Notes: a model not told the origin generated them from the sequence alone. DNA of 64,000 bases from Allonocardiopsis opalescens (GCF_003002095.1 NZ_PVZC01000009.1:248001-312000), one strand, 5' to 3'; counted from the first letter of the stretch, positions 33,144-41,296 are shown. Translations and numbers: made by a program.

Positions 33144-33704
33144 TCAGCGGCCGTGCGAGGCGCCGGTGGCGTTCAGCATGGCGTGCTGGACCAGCTCCAT
33201 CAGCACCCCGGCCACGGACTTACGGTCGCGTGCGTCGCAGGTGACGATCGGGATGTCGGCGCCGATGGCGAGCGCGGTGCGGATGTCGTCGACGGAGTGC
33301 TCCAGGTGGCCGTCGAAGGTGTTGAAGGCGATGATGTAGGGGACCGTGTGGTACTTCTCGAAGTAGTCGATGGCCGGGAAGCAGTCGTCGAGCCGGCGGA
33401 TGTCGGCCAGCACGATCGCGCCCAGGGCGCCCTTGACGAGGTCGTCCCACATGAACCAGAAGCGGGACTGCCCCGGGGTGCCGAACAGGTACAGCACCAG
33501 GTTGTCGTCGAGGGTGATGCGGCCGAAGTCCATGGCCACGGTGGTCGACGCCTTGTCGGGGATCTGCGAGACGTCGTCACCGCCGAGCGCCAGGGGGGTC
33601 ATGGCCGCCTCGGTGGTGACCGGCGGGATCTCGGAGACGGCCCCGACGAGGGTGGTCTTGCCGACGCCGAATCCACCGGCGATGACGATCTTCGTAGAAA
33701 TCAT
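33144..33704 (-). CDS. cvnD: CvnD-type small GTPase (conservon family), orphan
   Basis: A 186-residue Ras-like P-loop protein. Walker A is GGFGVGKTTLVGAVSE at 10-25, the segment LFGTPGQSRFWFMWDDLVKGALGAIVLAD is the G3 (DxxG-like, here GTPG) region, and FNTFDGHLEHS replaces NKxD. This is the actinobacterial conservon GTPase CvnD. Normally cvnA (histidine kinase-like), cvnB (roadblock) and cvnC (DUF742) precede it; here the 234 bases upstream contain no gene and the next gene is unrelated, so this is an isolated copy. It may receive input from conservons elsewhere. Confidence 0.92.
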   Translation of the reverse strand: MISTKIVIAGGFGVGKTTLVGAVSEIPPVTTEAAMTPLALGGDDVSQIPDKASTTVAMDFGRITLDDNLVLYLFGTPGQSRFWFMWDDLVKGALGAIVLADIRRLDDCFPAIDYFEKYHTVPYIIAFNTFDGHLEHSVDDIRTALAIGADIPIVTCDARDRKSVAGVLMELVQHAMLNATGASHGR

Positions 33705-33938
33705 TGCGGGCTTTCCAGCAGGTGGGGGACTCCGGCCGGCGGGCAGGGCACCGAAGGGTGGACAGGGCAGGGGCGGTCACGGGCGCGCGGTCGGGCCGGC
33801 GCCAGGCCAGCATCGCACACCGTAACCGCCGGTCACCCTATTCTGCCGAAATGCTAGCCGAATCGCCCCCATAGCGGCCCGCACGAGACGGAACCGGAAT
33901 AGTCGCGCGTCCGGAGTGCGGCTGGGTGCGGTGCCGGT

Positions 33939-34802
33939 TCAGGACCCGGGAGCGGGCGGCGCCTCCATCGCGTTGACGGCCTCCACGTACCTCATGGTGG
34001 CGATCCTGGCCAGGGTGGGGTGGCCGCCCAGCGGCTCGGCCGCGGTGGCGCCGATGCCGCGGGCCAGCTCGGGCAGCCCGGCGAGGTGGGTCTCGGGGCC
34101 GACGGCGTAGGGGGCGAGCGCGAGCCGGGTGGCGCCGGAGCCGCGCAGTTGCTCGGCGGCGGACCGCACCGCGCCGGGGTCGTCCATGGCGGCCGGGACG
34201 ACGTGCACGCCGAGGCGGGCGGCGAGCAGCACCGCGACCACGCCGGCCGGCGGCACCGCCTCCGCGCCGCCGGGCACCGCGAGCACGACGCCGTCGGCGG
34301 CGGTGATGACGCTGAGCATCCGCATCCGGTCCGGGCGGGCCTGGCCCGCCTCGGCGAGCCGCTGGTGCAGCGCCTCGGCCAGGGAGGGGTGCGGGCCGAG
34401 CGGGGCGGTGACGGTGCCGGGCAGGCCGGACCGCTCCAGCGCGGCGCGGATGTCGCGCTCGACGGCGGGGACGGGCGCGAGGGTGAGCGGGACGACCACG
34501 GCGCCGCGCCGCGGGCCGGCGTCGGCCGAGGCGACGCGGGCGAGCGCATCGGCCAGGGCGGTGGCGGCGCCGGCGGAGTAGCCGAGGTCGACGGAGATGT
34601 CGGGGTTGTCGGCCCGGACGAGGTGGGCGATGGCGTCGGCGGGGTGGCCCTCGGCGGCGGGCCCGGGCCCGGCCAGCACCAGCACGGGGGCGTCGGAGGA
34701 TCGCTCGGTGGACAGCGGGTTGCGGTGCCTGCCGCCCGGCAGCAGCGGGCGGTTGCGCATCGGCAGGGGATGAGGGACGTTGCCTTGGGAGCTCACGCGC
34801 AC
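33939..34802 (-). CDS. CbiX/sirohydrochlorin chelatase-like protein with divergent active site
   Basis: A 287-residue protein with two CbiX-like halves: VLVLAGPGPAAEGHPADAIAHLVRADNPDISVDLGYSAGAATALADAL, RGAVVVPLTLAPVPAVERDI and a C-terminal half with VLLAARLGVHVVPAAMDDPGAV. The HGSR motif that carries the metal-binding histidine in SirB/CbiX is replaced by AGPGP, and no matching His is seen in the second half. It may therefore not be a working chelatase. The start is GTG at 34802 with GAAGG about ten bases upstream. No siroheme or cobalamin genes are adjacent. Confidence 0.75.
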   Translation of the reverse strand: MRVSSQGNVPHPLPMRNRPLLPGGRHRNPLSTERSSDAPVLVLAGPGPAAEGHPADAIAHLVRADNPDISVDLGYSAGAATALADALARVASADAGPRRGAVVVPLTLAPVPAVERDIRAALERSGLPGTVTAPLGPHPSLAEALHQRLAEAGQARPDRMRMLSVITAADGVVLAVPGGAEAVPPAGVVAVLLAARLGVHVVPAAMDDPGAVRSAAEQLRGSGATRLALAPYAVGPETHLAGLPELARGIGATAAEPLGGHPTLARIATMRYVEAVNAMEAPPAPGS

Positions 34803-34913
34803 AAATGGTAAACCTTCGGGGCATCGGCGAAGTCCGGTAACGCTGAGTTGTTACGGGCCGGACCTGTCGGAAGGGGCGGCGCGCCGGAACGTGTGCGGGC
34901 GGCCGCGCCCCGC

Positions 34914-35300
34914 TCAGCCCCGTGCCCGCGGCGCGGGGACCTCCGCGCCCGAGGCCGCCTCGATGACGCCGTCCAGGACCTCGCGGGAGCGCACCAGTTC
35001 GGCGACCATGCGGTCGAGGCGGTCGCGCTGGGCAGTCAGCTCGGCGACCAGCAGCGGGGTGGCGCTCTCGGAGGGTCCGCCGTCGGCGTCGCGCATGCAC
35101 GGGAGCAGTTCGGCGATCTTCTCGCTGCACAGGCCGGCCGCGAACAGCTCCTGGATGCGGATGACGCGGTCGACGGCGGTCTCGGGGTAGTCGCGGTGGC
35201 CGCCGGGGGTGCGCTCGGCGGCCAGCAGGCCGCGCTGCTCGTAGTAGCGCAGCGAGCGCTCGCTCACCGCCGTGCGCCGTGCCAGTTCACCGATGCGCAT
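34914..35300 (-). CDS. MerR-family transcriptional regulator
   Basis: A 128-residue MerR protein: MRIGELARRTAVSERSLRYYEQRGLL, wing GGHRDYPETAVDRVIRIQEL, then LCSEKIAELLPCM and a coiled-coil helix. It is a paralogue of the MerR at 28.5 kb. ATG at 35300 was preferred over an ATG 11 codons upstream because it matches the family start. It is divergent from an Old Yellow Enzyme across a promoter with a 20-bp spacer and central dyad, so that enzyme is the probable target. Electrophiles are common inducers of such pairs. Confidence 0.9.
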   Translation of the reverse strand: MRIGELARRTAVSERSLRYYEQRGLLAAERTPGGHRDYPETAVDRVIRIQELFAAGLCSEKIAELLPCMRDADGGPSESATPLLVAELTAQRDRLDRMVAELVRSREVLDGVIEAASGAEVPAPRARG

Positions 35301-35320
35301 GGCCGCCTCCGCACAGTGAC

Positions 35321-35352
35321 TTGAATCTGACATGGGTGTCAGGTTCTACCGT
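35321..35352 (+). promoter_or_regulatory. MerR-type promoter with 20-bp spacer
   Basis: TTGAAT (35321-35326) and TACCGT (35347-35352) are separated by 20 bases containing the perfect dyad CTGACA-TGGG-TGTCAG (35327-35342). The -10 box ends six bases before the oxidoreductase ATG, so that mRNA is probably leaderless. Confidence 0.72.
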
Positions 35353-35358
35353 ACCGGC

Positions 35359-36465
35359 ATGAACGCGACACCGCTGCTCGAACCGTACCGCCTGGGGCCG
35401 CTCGCACTGCGGAACCGGATGGTGATGGCACCGATGACCAGGTACCGCGCCGAGGAGGACGGTACCCCGGGACCGCTCGTGGCCGAGTACTACGCCCAGC
35501 GCGCGGGCGCGGGGCTGATCGTCACCGAGGGGATCTGGCCGAGCCGGGCCGGGCAGTCCGGCTGGAGGATCCCCGGCCTGGAGACCGACGGCCACGTCCG
35601 CGGCTGGCGGGCGGTGACGGCGGCCGTGCACGCGTCGGGCGGCCGCGTCTTCGCCCAGCTGATGCACGGCGGGCGCAACGGGCACCCGCTGGCGCGGCTG
35701 GCGGGCGACCTCCCCGCGGGCCCCTCCGCCGTGCCCGGCGTCGAGCCGGTGCACGTGCCGGGCGGCAAGGTGCCGCCGCCGCTGCCGCGAGCGATGAGCC
35801 GGGCGGAGGTGCGCGCCGCGGTGCGCGACCACGCGGCCGCGGCCCGCAGGGCGGTCGCGGCGGGCTTCGACGGCGTGGAGCTGCACGGCGCCAACAGCTA
35901 CCTGATCCACCAGTTCCTCGCCGACAACACCAACCTGCGCACCGACGAGTACGGGCCGGCCACCCTCGGCGGGCGGCTGCGCTTCGCCGTGGAGACGGTG
36001 GCGGCGGTGGCCGAGGCGATCGGTCCCGAGCGGACCGCGCTGCGGCTGTCCCCCGGCAATCCGCAGTTCGGCATGGTGGAGGCCGACCCCGCCCCGGTGT
36101 ACCGGGCGCTGCTGGCCGAGCTGGAAGGCCTGGGCCTGGCCTACCTGCACCTGACCGACGACGACCGCTACCCGGCCCTCGCGGACCTGCGGCCGCGCTG
36201 GAGCGGGCCGCTGATCGCCAATGTCGGCGAGAACCGCGCCCCGACGACGCGGGAGGCCGGCGAGGCCGTGCTCGCGGACGGCCTCGCCGACCTGGTGTCC
36301 TACGGGCGGGCCTTCATCTCCAACCCCGACCTGCCCGAGCGCTTCGCCCGCCGCGCGCCGCTCGCGCCCGTGGACCAGGCCCACCTGTACACGCCGGGCG
36401 CTCGCGGGTACACCGACTATCCGGCGCTGGAACCGGCGCGCGGTCCGGCGTCCGTGAGCGCCTGA
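35359..36465 (+). CDS. Old Yellow Enzyme-family ene-reductase
   Basis: A 368-residue FMN-dependent TIM-barrel enzyme. It begins LLEPYRLGPLALRNRMVMAPMTRYRAEEDGTPGPLVAEYYAQRAGAGLIVTEG, contains the FDGVELHGANSYLIHQFLADNTNLRTDEYG signature, LRLSPGNPQFGM and the C-terminal LVSYGRAFISNPDLPERF. Members reduce activated C=C bonds of enones and nitro compounds with NADPH. Conserved His/Asn pairs are in VELHGANS. It lies downstream of a MerR-type promoter and is followed convergently by two aldo/keto reductases, suggesting a small carbonyl/enone detoxification cluster. Confidence 0.93.
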   Translation: MNATPLLEPYRLGPLALRNRMVMAPMTRYRAEEDGTPGPLVAEYYAQRAGAGLIVTEGIWPSRAGQSGWRIPGLETDGHVRGWRAVTAAVHASGGRVFAQLMHGGRNGHPLARLAGDLPAGPSAVPGVEPVHVPGGKVPPPLPRAMSRAEVRAAVRDHAAAARRAVAAGFDGVELHGANSYLIHQFLADNTNLRTDEYGPATLGGRLRFAVETVAAVAEAIGPERTALRLSPGNPQFGMVEADPAPVYRALLAELEGLGLAYLHLTDDDRYPALADLRPRWSGPLIANVGENRAPTTREAGEAVLADGLADLVSYGRAFISNPDLPERFARRAPLAPVDQAHLYTPGARGYTDYPALEPARGPASVSA

Positions 36466-36474
36466 CCCGGGGCG

Positions 36475-37476
36475 TCAGGGGCGGGCCGGGCCACCGCCGA
36501 CCCCGAGGCGGTCGATGGCGGCGGCGATCTCGTCCAGGTCGGCGCCGGTGAGGTCCAGCGACGCGGCCGGGAGCCAGCCGTCGACCTGCTCGGGGCGGCG
36601 GGCGCCGACGATCGCGCCGGTCACCCCCGGCCAGCACAGCGTCCACGCCACGGCGACGGACGCCACCGGGACGGCGTGGCGCTCGGCGACCGGGCGCAGC
36701 GCGTCGGCCAAACCGAGGTTGGCGGCCAGGCCCTCGCCGTGGAAGTCCGGGTCGCCCGAGCGCCAGTCGTTGGCGGGCAGCGCCGCGGCCCGCTCGGCGG
36801 TGAAGCCGCCGCTGAGCAGGCCGTTGGCCATCGGGCTGTAGACGATGACCCCGGTGCCGTGCTCGGCGCACCACGGGATCACGTCGGCCGCCGCGTCCCG
36901 CCTGATCGCCGACAGCGGCGGCTGGAGGCTGCCGACGGGTCCGGCCTTCTCGCTGGCCTCCAACTGCGCGACACCGTAGTTGGAGACGCCGGCGGCGCGG
37001 ATCTTGCCCTCGGCGACCAGGTCGAGCATGGCCGCCCAGGTCTCTTCGAAGGGCGTGCCGTCGGTGGTCGGCCAGTGCACCTGGTAGAGGTCGATGCGCT
37101 CCACGCCGAGCCGCCGCAGCGAGTCCTCCACCTCCCGGCGCAGGCTGCCCGGGTTGGACACCTGCGCGGTGGCGGTGCTGCCGGGGCCGCCGGTGTAGAG
37201 CACGCCGCCCTTGGTGAACACGTAGGGCCGGTCGGCGTCGGGGATGTCCCGCAGGGCCGCGCCGACCACCTCCTCAGAGTGGCCCCGCCCGTAGACGGCG
37301 GCGGTGTCGACCCAGTTCACGCCCTGGTCGACGGCGTAGCGGATGGTGGCGACGGAGTCGCGGTCGTCCTGGTCGCCCCAGCCGAAGGCGGCGTCGCCGC
37401 CGCCGATGGCCCAGGCGCCGAGTCCGACGCGGGTGATGTCCATACCGGTCGCGCCGAGCGTACGTGTGGGCAGCAT
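36475..37476 (-). CDS. Aldo/keto reductase
   Basis: A 333-residue NADP-dependent TIM-barrel oxidoreductase. The catalytic tetrad is seen as Asp in VNWVDTAAVYGRGHSE with Tyr of AVYG, Lys in YVFTKGG, and His in LYQVHWP. Other family signatures are RTLGATGMDITRVGLGAWAIGG, RAAGVSNYGVAQLEA and VVYSPMANGLLSG-like sequence (IVYSPMANGLLSGGF). The substrate is unknown. Its stop is 10 bases from that of the convergent ene-reductase. A second aldo/keto reductase lies 61 bases upstream on the same strand. Confidence 0.93.
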   Translation of the reverse strand: MLPTRTLGATGMDITRVGLGAWAIGGGDAAFGWGDQDDRDSVATIRYAVDQGVNWVDTAAVYGRGHSEEVVGAALRDIPDADRPYVFTKGGVLYTGGPGSTATAQVSNPGSLRREVEDSLRRLGVERIDLYQVHWPTTDGTPFEETWAAMLDLVAEGKIRAAGVSNYGVAQLEASEKAGPVGSLQPPLSAIRRDAAADVIPWCAEHGTGVIVYSPMANGLLSGGFTAERAAALPANDWRSGDPDFHGEGLAANLGLADALRPVAERHAVPVASVAVAWTLCWPGVTGAIVGARRPEQVDGWLPAASLDLTGADLDEIAAAIDRLGVGGGPARP

Positions 37477-37537
37477 GAGCGATTTCCTTCTGGTCGGGTT
37501 CGGTGACAGCCGTACGGTGCGCGGACGCGACGCCCGC

Positions 37538-38392
37538 TCAGCCGAGCCGGGCCAGTTCCTCCTCGGGCAGGCTCAGGTCGGCGGCCCTGGCGCTGTCGCG
37601 CGCCGTCTCGGGGCGCGAGGAGCCGGGAATCGGGATGACGACCGGCGACTTGGCCAGCATCCAGGCGAGGCAGACCTGCTGCGGGCTGACGCCGCGCTCG
37701 CGGGCGATCGCGGCGAACTCGGCGTGCTGGTCGCCGAGGCCGCCGGCCCGGGTGATGCCGCCGAGCGGGCTCCACGGCAGGAAGGCGATGCCCAGCTGGT
37801 CGCAGAGTTCGAGTTCGGGCTCGCTGGAGCGGAAGCGCGGCGAGTACTGGTTCTGCACCGAGGCCAGCCGCCCGCCCAGCACCTCGTTGGCGGTGCGGAT
37901 CTGCTCCGGGTCGGCGTTGGAGATGCCGGCCATCAGGATCTTGCCCTCGTCCAGCAGCTCGCGCAGCGCGCCGACGGAGTCGGCGTAGGGCACGCCGGGG
38001 TCGGGGCGGTGGAACTGGTAGAGGCCGATCGCCTCCACGCCGAGCCGGCGCAGCGACGCCTCGCACGCCCTCTTGAGGTAAGCGGGGTCGCCGTTGAGGG
38101 TCCAGGAGCCGTCGCCGGGGCGCAGGTGGCCGCCCTTGGTGGCGACCAGCACGTCGGAGGTGCCGCCGGAGTGGCCGCGCAGCGCCTCCGCGATCAGGCT
38201 CTCGTTGTGGCCGACCTCGTTGGCTTCGAGGTGGTAGGCGTCGGCGGTGTCGATCAGGGTGACGCCCTCGTCCAGGGCGGCGTGGATGGCCGCCACGCTG
38301 CGGGCGCGGTCCGGCCGCCCCTCGATCGACATGGGCATGCCGCCCAGTCCGATCGCGCCGACCTTGCGCTCGCCGATGTGACGCGTCTGCAT
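37538..38392 (-). CDS. Aldo/keto reductase
   Basis: A 284-residue aldo/keto reductase. MQTRHIGERKVGAIGLGGMPMSIEG is the N terminus, TLIDTADAYHLEANEVGHNE carries Asp and Tyr, VLVATKGGHLRPGDGSW has the Lys, and LYQFHRPDPGVPYADSVGAL has the His. The specificity loop differs from the neighbouring paralogue. ATG at 38392 was chosen 49 codons into the open frame. It is divergent from the LysR regulator at 38562, which may control it and the next gene. Confidence 0.93.
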   Translation of the reverse strand: MQTRHIGERKVGAIGLGGMPMSIEGRPDRARSVAAIHAALDEGVTLIDTADAYHLEANEVGHNESLIAEALRGHSGGTSDVLVATKGGHLRPGDGSWTLNGDPAYLKRACEASLRRLGVEAIGLYQFHRPDPGVPYADSVGALRELLDEGKILMAGISNADPEQIRTANEVLGGRLASVQNQYSPRFRSSEPELELCDQLGIAFLPWSPLGGITRAGGLGDQHAEFAAIARERGVSPQQVCLAWMLAKSPVVIPIPGSSRPETARDSARAADLSLPEEELARLG

Positions 38393-38561
38393 GCGGGATT
38401 CCCCCGGAATCGTCGGTGGTGATGTGTTCGGGCGGAGGCTCCGCCACCGGACCCATTTCCCGGGCGGCCGCCTCCGACGCACGGAGTCCAGCTTGGTCCC
38501 CGCCCGGCTAAGCTGTCCAACAGCAGAAACCGATCCCATTCATCGGCCAGGGTGATGATTC

Positions 38562-39440
38562 GTGGAGATCCGCCAGCTGGAGTACTTCGTCGCCGTCGCC
38601 GAGGAGCGCCACTTCACCCGCGCCGCCCAGCGGATGCTGGTCGCCCAGTCGGGGCTGTCGGCCTCGATCCGCTCGCTGGAGCGCGAACTCGGCGCGGCGC
38701 TGTTCATCCGCAGCACCCGCCGGGTGGAGCTGACCGACGCCGGGCGGGCGCTGCTGACCGAGGCCCGCCACGCCCTGGCCAAGGTGGCCGCGGCGCGCGA
38801 CGCCGTCGCCGCGGTGCAGGGGCTGCTGCGCGGCAGCCTGGCCGTCGGCAGCCTCCAGTGCCTGGGCGCGATCGACGTGCCGGGCCTGCTGGCGGAGTTC
38901 CACGGCCGGCACCCGCAGGTCGAACTGCGGCTGTGGCAGGACGGATCGGCCGAACTGGCCGAGGCGGTGCGCACGGGCGCGCTCGACGTCGCCTTCGTCT
39001 GCGCCCGCCCCGACCTGCCGCCCGACCTGGACGCGGCGCCGCTGGCGGTCGAGCCGCTGGTGCTGGCGTGCGCTCCCTCCCACCCGCTGGCCGGCCGCGC
39101 GGCGGTGGGCCTGGCCGAGCTGCGCGGCGAGTCCTTCGTGGACTTCAACGCCACCTGGGGCACCCGCGAGACCGTGGACCGGGCGCTGGCCGAGGCGGGC
39201 GTGCCGCGCAGGGTGACCCTCGCCGTCAACGACGTGCACTCCCTGCTCGACCTGGTCGCCCACGGCCTGGGCATCGCGATCGTGCCCCGGCACTTCTCGG
39301 CCAAGACGACCCGGGCGCGCTTCGTACCGCTGCGCGACGCGCCGTCGTGGGAGACGGTCGCCGTCACGGCGGCCGGGGGCGCGGGCGGCGCCGCCGCCCG
39401 CACCCTGCTGGAGATGGCCACCAAGCAGGCGGCCGGCTGA
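38562..39440 (+). CDS. LysR-family transcriptional regulator
   Basis: A 292-residue LysR protein. MEIRQLEYFVAVAEERHFTRAAQRMLVAQSGLSASIRSLERELGAALF is the winged helix-turn-helix and linker. The effector domain follows (LAVGSLQCLGAIDVPGLLAEF, LDVAFVCARPDLP, VHSLLDLVAHGLGIAIVPRHF). The start is GTG at 38562. It is divergent from the aldo/keto reductase pair across 169 bases, the usual arrangement for LysR control. The ligand is unknown. Confidence 0.93.
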   Translation: MEIRQLEYFVAVAEERHFTRAAQRMLVAQSGLSASIRSLERELGAALFIRSTRRVELTDAGRALLTEARHALAKVAAARDAVAAVQGLLRGSLAVGSLQCLGAIDVPGLLAEFHGRHPQVELRLWQDGSAELAEAVRTGALDVAFVCARPDLPPDLDAAPLAVEPLVLACAPSHPLAGRAAVGLAELRGESFVDFNATWGTRETVDRALAEAGVPRRVTLAVNDVHSLLDLVAHGLGIAIVPRHFSAKTTRARFVPLRDAPSWETVAVTAAGGAGGAAARTLLEMATKQAAG

Positions 39441-39442
39441 GC

Positions 39443-40024
39443 TCAGCCCTCGTGCAGCTCCAGGCTGTGGAAGCGCACCGGGAAGCCCTGCCCGGTGGGC
39501 GCGCAGCACATCACGCCGCTGAGCGCGGCTGGCTCGGGCGGGAAGTACGCCTGGCGCAGCATGGTGGCCGGCTCCGCGCCGTCGACGCCGTAGCGGACCT
39601 CGACCGCGTCGCCGGAGCGGCGCAGCTCGACCGTGACGCGCTCGGGCGCCTCGGCCAGCGGCACGACCGACCAGTCGGAGTAGCCCCGGGTGACGACGGC
39701 GCTGATGTAGTGCCGGCCGTCGACGTACTCGATGCCGGCCTTGACCCAGTTCGCGGCGTCGATGCGCAGGGCCGGGCCGGCCTGGTCGTACTGCTCGGCG
39801 TAGTCGGCGCTGAAGGTGGTGGCCAGCCGCAGCGGCCCGCGCGTCCAGCGGCCGAGGACATGGCCGTCGTCGCGGGCGTAGCCGTGCTCGGTGATCTGCC
39901 AGAAGTCGGTGCGCGGGTCGGGGGTGACGGCCAGGCCCTCCCCGGTCGCCTCCCAGCGCGCGGGCGGATTGAACCACTCCCAGCCGTCGGCTCCGAACGC
40001 CTGCACCGTCGTGGACGCGGCCAT
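39443..40024 (-). CDS. DUF1349 concanavalin A-like protein
   Basis: A 193-residue protein with the DUF1349 beta-sandwich features: WEWFNPPARWEATGEGLAVTPDPRTDFWQ, ATTFSADYAEQYDQAGPALRIDAANWVKAGIEYVDGRHYISAVVTRGYSDWSVVPL, and a C-terminal strand. YkoI/DUF1349 proteins are predicted carbohydrate-binding or enolase-regulating proteins without a proven function. It is convergent with the LysR gene (2-base gap). Two 21-bp-spaced direct repeats lie upstream of its start and may be its operator. Confidence 0.85.
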   Translation of the reverse strand: MAASTTVQAFGADGWEWFNPPARWEATGEGLAVTPDPRTDFWQITEHGYARDDGHVLGRWTRGPLRLATTFSADYAEQYDQAGPALRIDAANWVKAGIEYVDGRHYISAVVTRGYSDWSVVPLAEAPERVTVELRRSGDAVEVRYGVDGAEPATMLRQAYFPPEPAALSGVMCCAPTGQGFPVRFHSLELHEG

Positions 40025-40128
40025 GCCCCTCCTCGGATCGTGGGGGTCCGGCGGACCCCGCGGCTCCGGCCGCGGCGGACGCCGCCCGGACGGCGGGACC
40101 GCGCCGTGCCGCGCCGGCTCTAGGCATT

Positions 40129-40161
40129 TGTAGCGCTTTTCAGCGCGCCTGTATCGCTTTT
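40129..40161 (-). promoter_or_regulatory. Direct repeats AAAAGCGMTACA upstream of DUF1349 gene
   Basis: On the minus strand AAAAGCGATACA (40150-40161) and AAAAGCGCTACA (40129-40140) are spaced 21 bases start to start, two helical turns. They are about 105 bases before the DUF1349 ATG. This resembles a tandem activator site. Confidence 0.45.
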
Positions 40162-40201
40162 GGCCGTCCGACGCGGCCGCCCGACGGCGCTTGCGAAATC
40201 A

Positions 40202-40235
40202 GTACGGGCGTACTACTTTTTCTGTACGACCGTAC
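40202..40235 (+). promoter_or_regulatory. Twin palindromic operators of the SMR/TetR unit
   Basis: GTACGGGCGTAC (40202-40213) and GTACGACCGTAC (40224-40235) are near-identical 12-bp palindromes with centres 22 bases apart, 31 bases before the exporter ATG. Two sites in phase are typical of cooperative TetR dimers. Confidence 0.7.
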
Positions 40236-40265
40236 CAGTTTTCTCGCTCTCCCCTAGGAGGACAC

Positions 40266-40589
40266 ATGTCGTGGGTGGTCCTGATCGCGTCCGGGCTGCT
40301 GGAAGCGGTGTGGGCGGTGGCCCTGAAGCTGTCGAACGGCTTCACCCGCATGGGCTGGACCGCGGTCTTCGCCGTGACGATCGTGATCAGCTTCGCCGGG
40401 CTGGCCTACGCGCTGAAGCACCTGGAGGTGGGCACCGCCTACGCGGTGTGGACCGGGATCGGGGCCGCGACCACGGCCGTCATCGGCATGCTGTGGCTGG
40501 GCGACTCGGTGTCCACCGTCAAGATCGTCTCGCTGGTGCTGATCGTGGCCGGGATCGTCGGCCTGAACCTCGCCGGCACCGCCCACTAG
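40266..40589 (+). CDS. gdx: SMR-family exporter, guanidinium (Gdx/SugE) type
   Basis: A 107-residue small multidrug resistance protein with four transmembrane helices. The membrane-embedded glutamate is Glu13 in SGLLEAVWAVALK, and VGTAYAVWTGIGAATTAVIGMLWLGD is the signature of the SugE/Gdx subtype, which exports guanidinium in exchange for protons, not of EmrE-type multidrug pumps. ATG at 40266 has TAGGAGGACAC upstream. No guanidine riboswitch is visible; instead two palindromes precede it and a TetR gene follows, 86 bases downstream. Confidence 0.9.
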   Translation: MSWVVLIASGLLEAVWAVALKLSNGFTRMGWTAVFAVTIVISFAGLAYALKHLEVGTAYAVWTGIGAATTAVIGMLWLGDSVSTVKIVSLVLIVAGIVGLNLAGTAH

Positions 40590-40675
40590 CGGCCCGGCCG
40601 CACGGCGCCGCGCCGCCCCGGCAGGCGGTAGCGTCGCGTACCCGGGAGGCACGAAACAGGGCGGAAGGGGGTGGC

Positions 40676-41296
40676 ATGAGCCGTCGACCGCGCTCGGCCG
40701 GGCAGCCGGAGCCCCGCCAGGAGCGCAGCCAGCAGCGCAGGGCCGCCATCGTGGCGGCGGCCGAGGAACTGCTGCGCCGCGACGGGTTCGAGGCGGTCAG
40801 CCACCGCACGGTGGCGCAGCTGGTGGGCGTCTCCCCCGGCTCGGTCACCTACTACTTCACCAGCCTCGACGCCCTGCTCGGCGAGGCGGCCGCGCTGCTG
40901 ACCCGGCGCTGGATCCGGCACGCCCGCGAGGTCACCGCGGGCCTCGGCCCCGGTCCGCTGGCCCTGCCGGCCACCGCCCGCGCGCTGGCCGCCGCGATCC
41001 TGCCCGACGAGCGCGACATGGCGGTGCTGTGCCACTACGAGACGCTGCTCGGCGCGGCCCGGCACCCCGGAGTGGCCAAGGCGTACGGCGATGTGCGGCC
41101 CGAACTGGAAGGGTGCGTCGCCGAACTGCTCGCGGCCGCCGGGCACCCCGGCCTGGTGACGCCGTCGGCCGCGATCGCCGCCGTCGACGGCGCCGCCCTG
41201 GGCGCGCTGGCCGAGGGCGACCCCCGGGTGAGCGAGCGCGCCGAGCAGGTGCTGGCGGAGCTGCTCGCGGCGCCGGAGCGCCGACGCGGCGGCTAG
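40676..41296 (+). CDS. TetR-family transcriptional regulator
   Basis: A 206-residue TetR protein. RQERSQQRRAAIVAAAEELLRRDGFEAVSHRTVAQLVGVSPGSVTYYFTSLDALL is the N-terminal helix-turn-helix, and the C-terminal alpha-helical ligand domain follows. ATG at 40676 follows GGAAGGGGG. It is downstream of and codirectional with the SMR exporter, and probably represses the unit at the twin palindromes. The next 303 bases, up to the kinase gene, contain no gene that I can see. Confidence 0.92.
   Translation: MSRRPRSAGQPEPRQERSQQRRAAIVAAAEELLRRDGFEAVSHRTVAQLVGVSPGSVTYYFTSLDALLGEAAALLTRRWIRHAREVTAGLGPGPLALPATARALAAAILPDERDMAVLCHYETLLGAARHPGVAKAYGDVRPELEGCVAELLAAAGHPGLVTPSAAIAAVDGAALGALAEGDPRVSERAEQVLAELLAAPERRRGG

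Noticed and set aside
40236-40265. Guanidine riboswitch before the SMR exporter
   Set aside because: Only about 30 bases separate the second palindrome from the start codon, too short for an aptamer if transcription starts after the operators, and no conserved riboswitch core was recognised.
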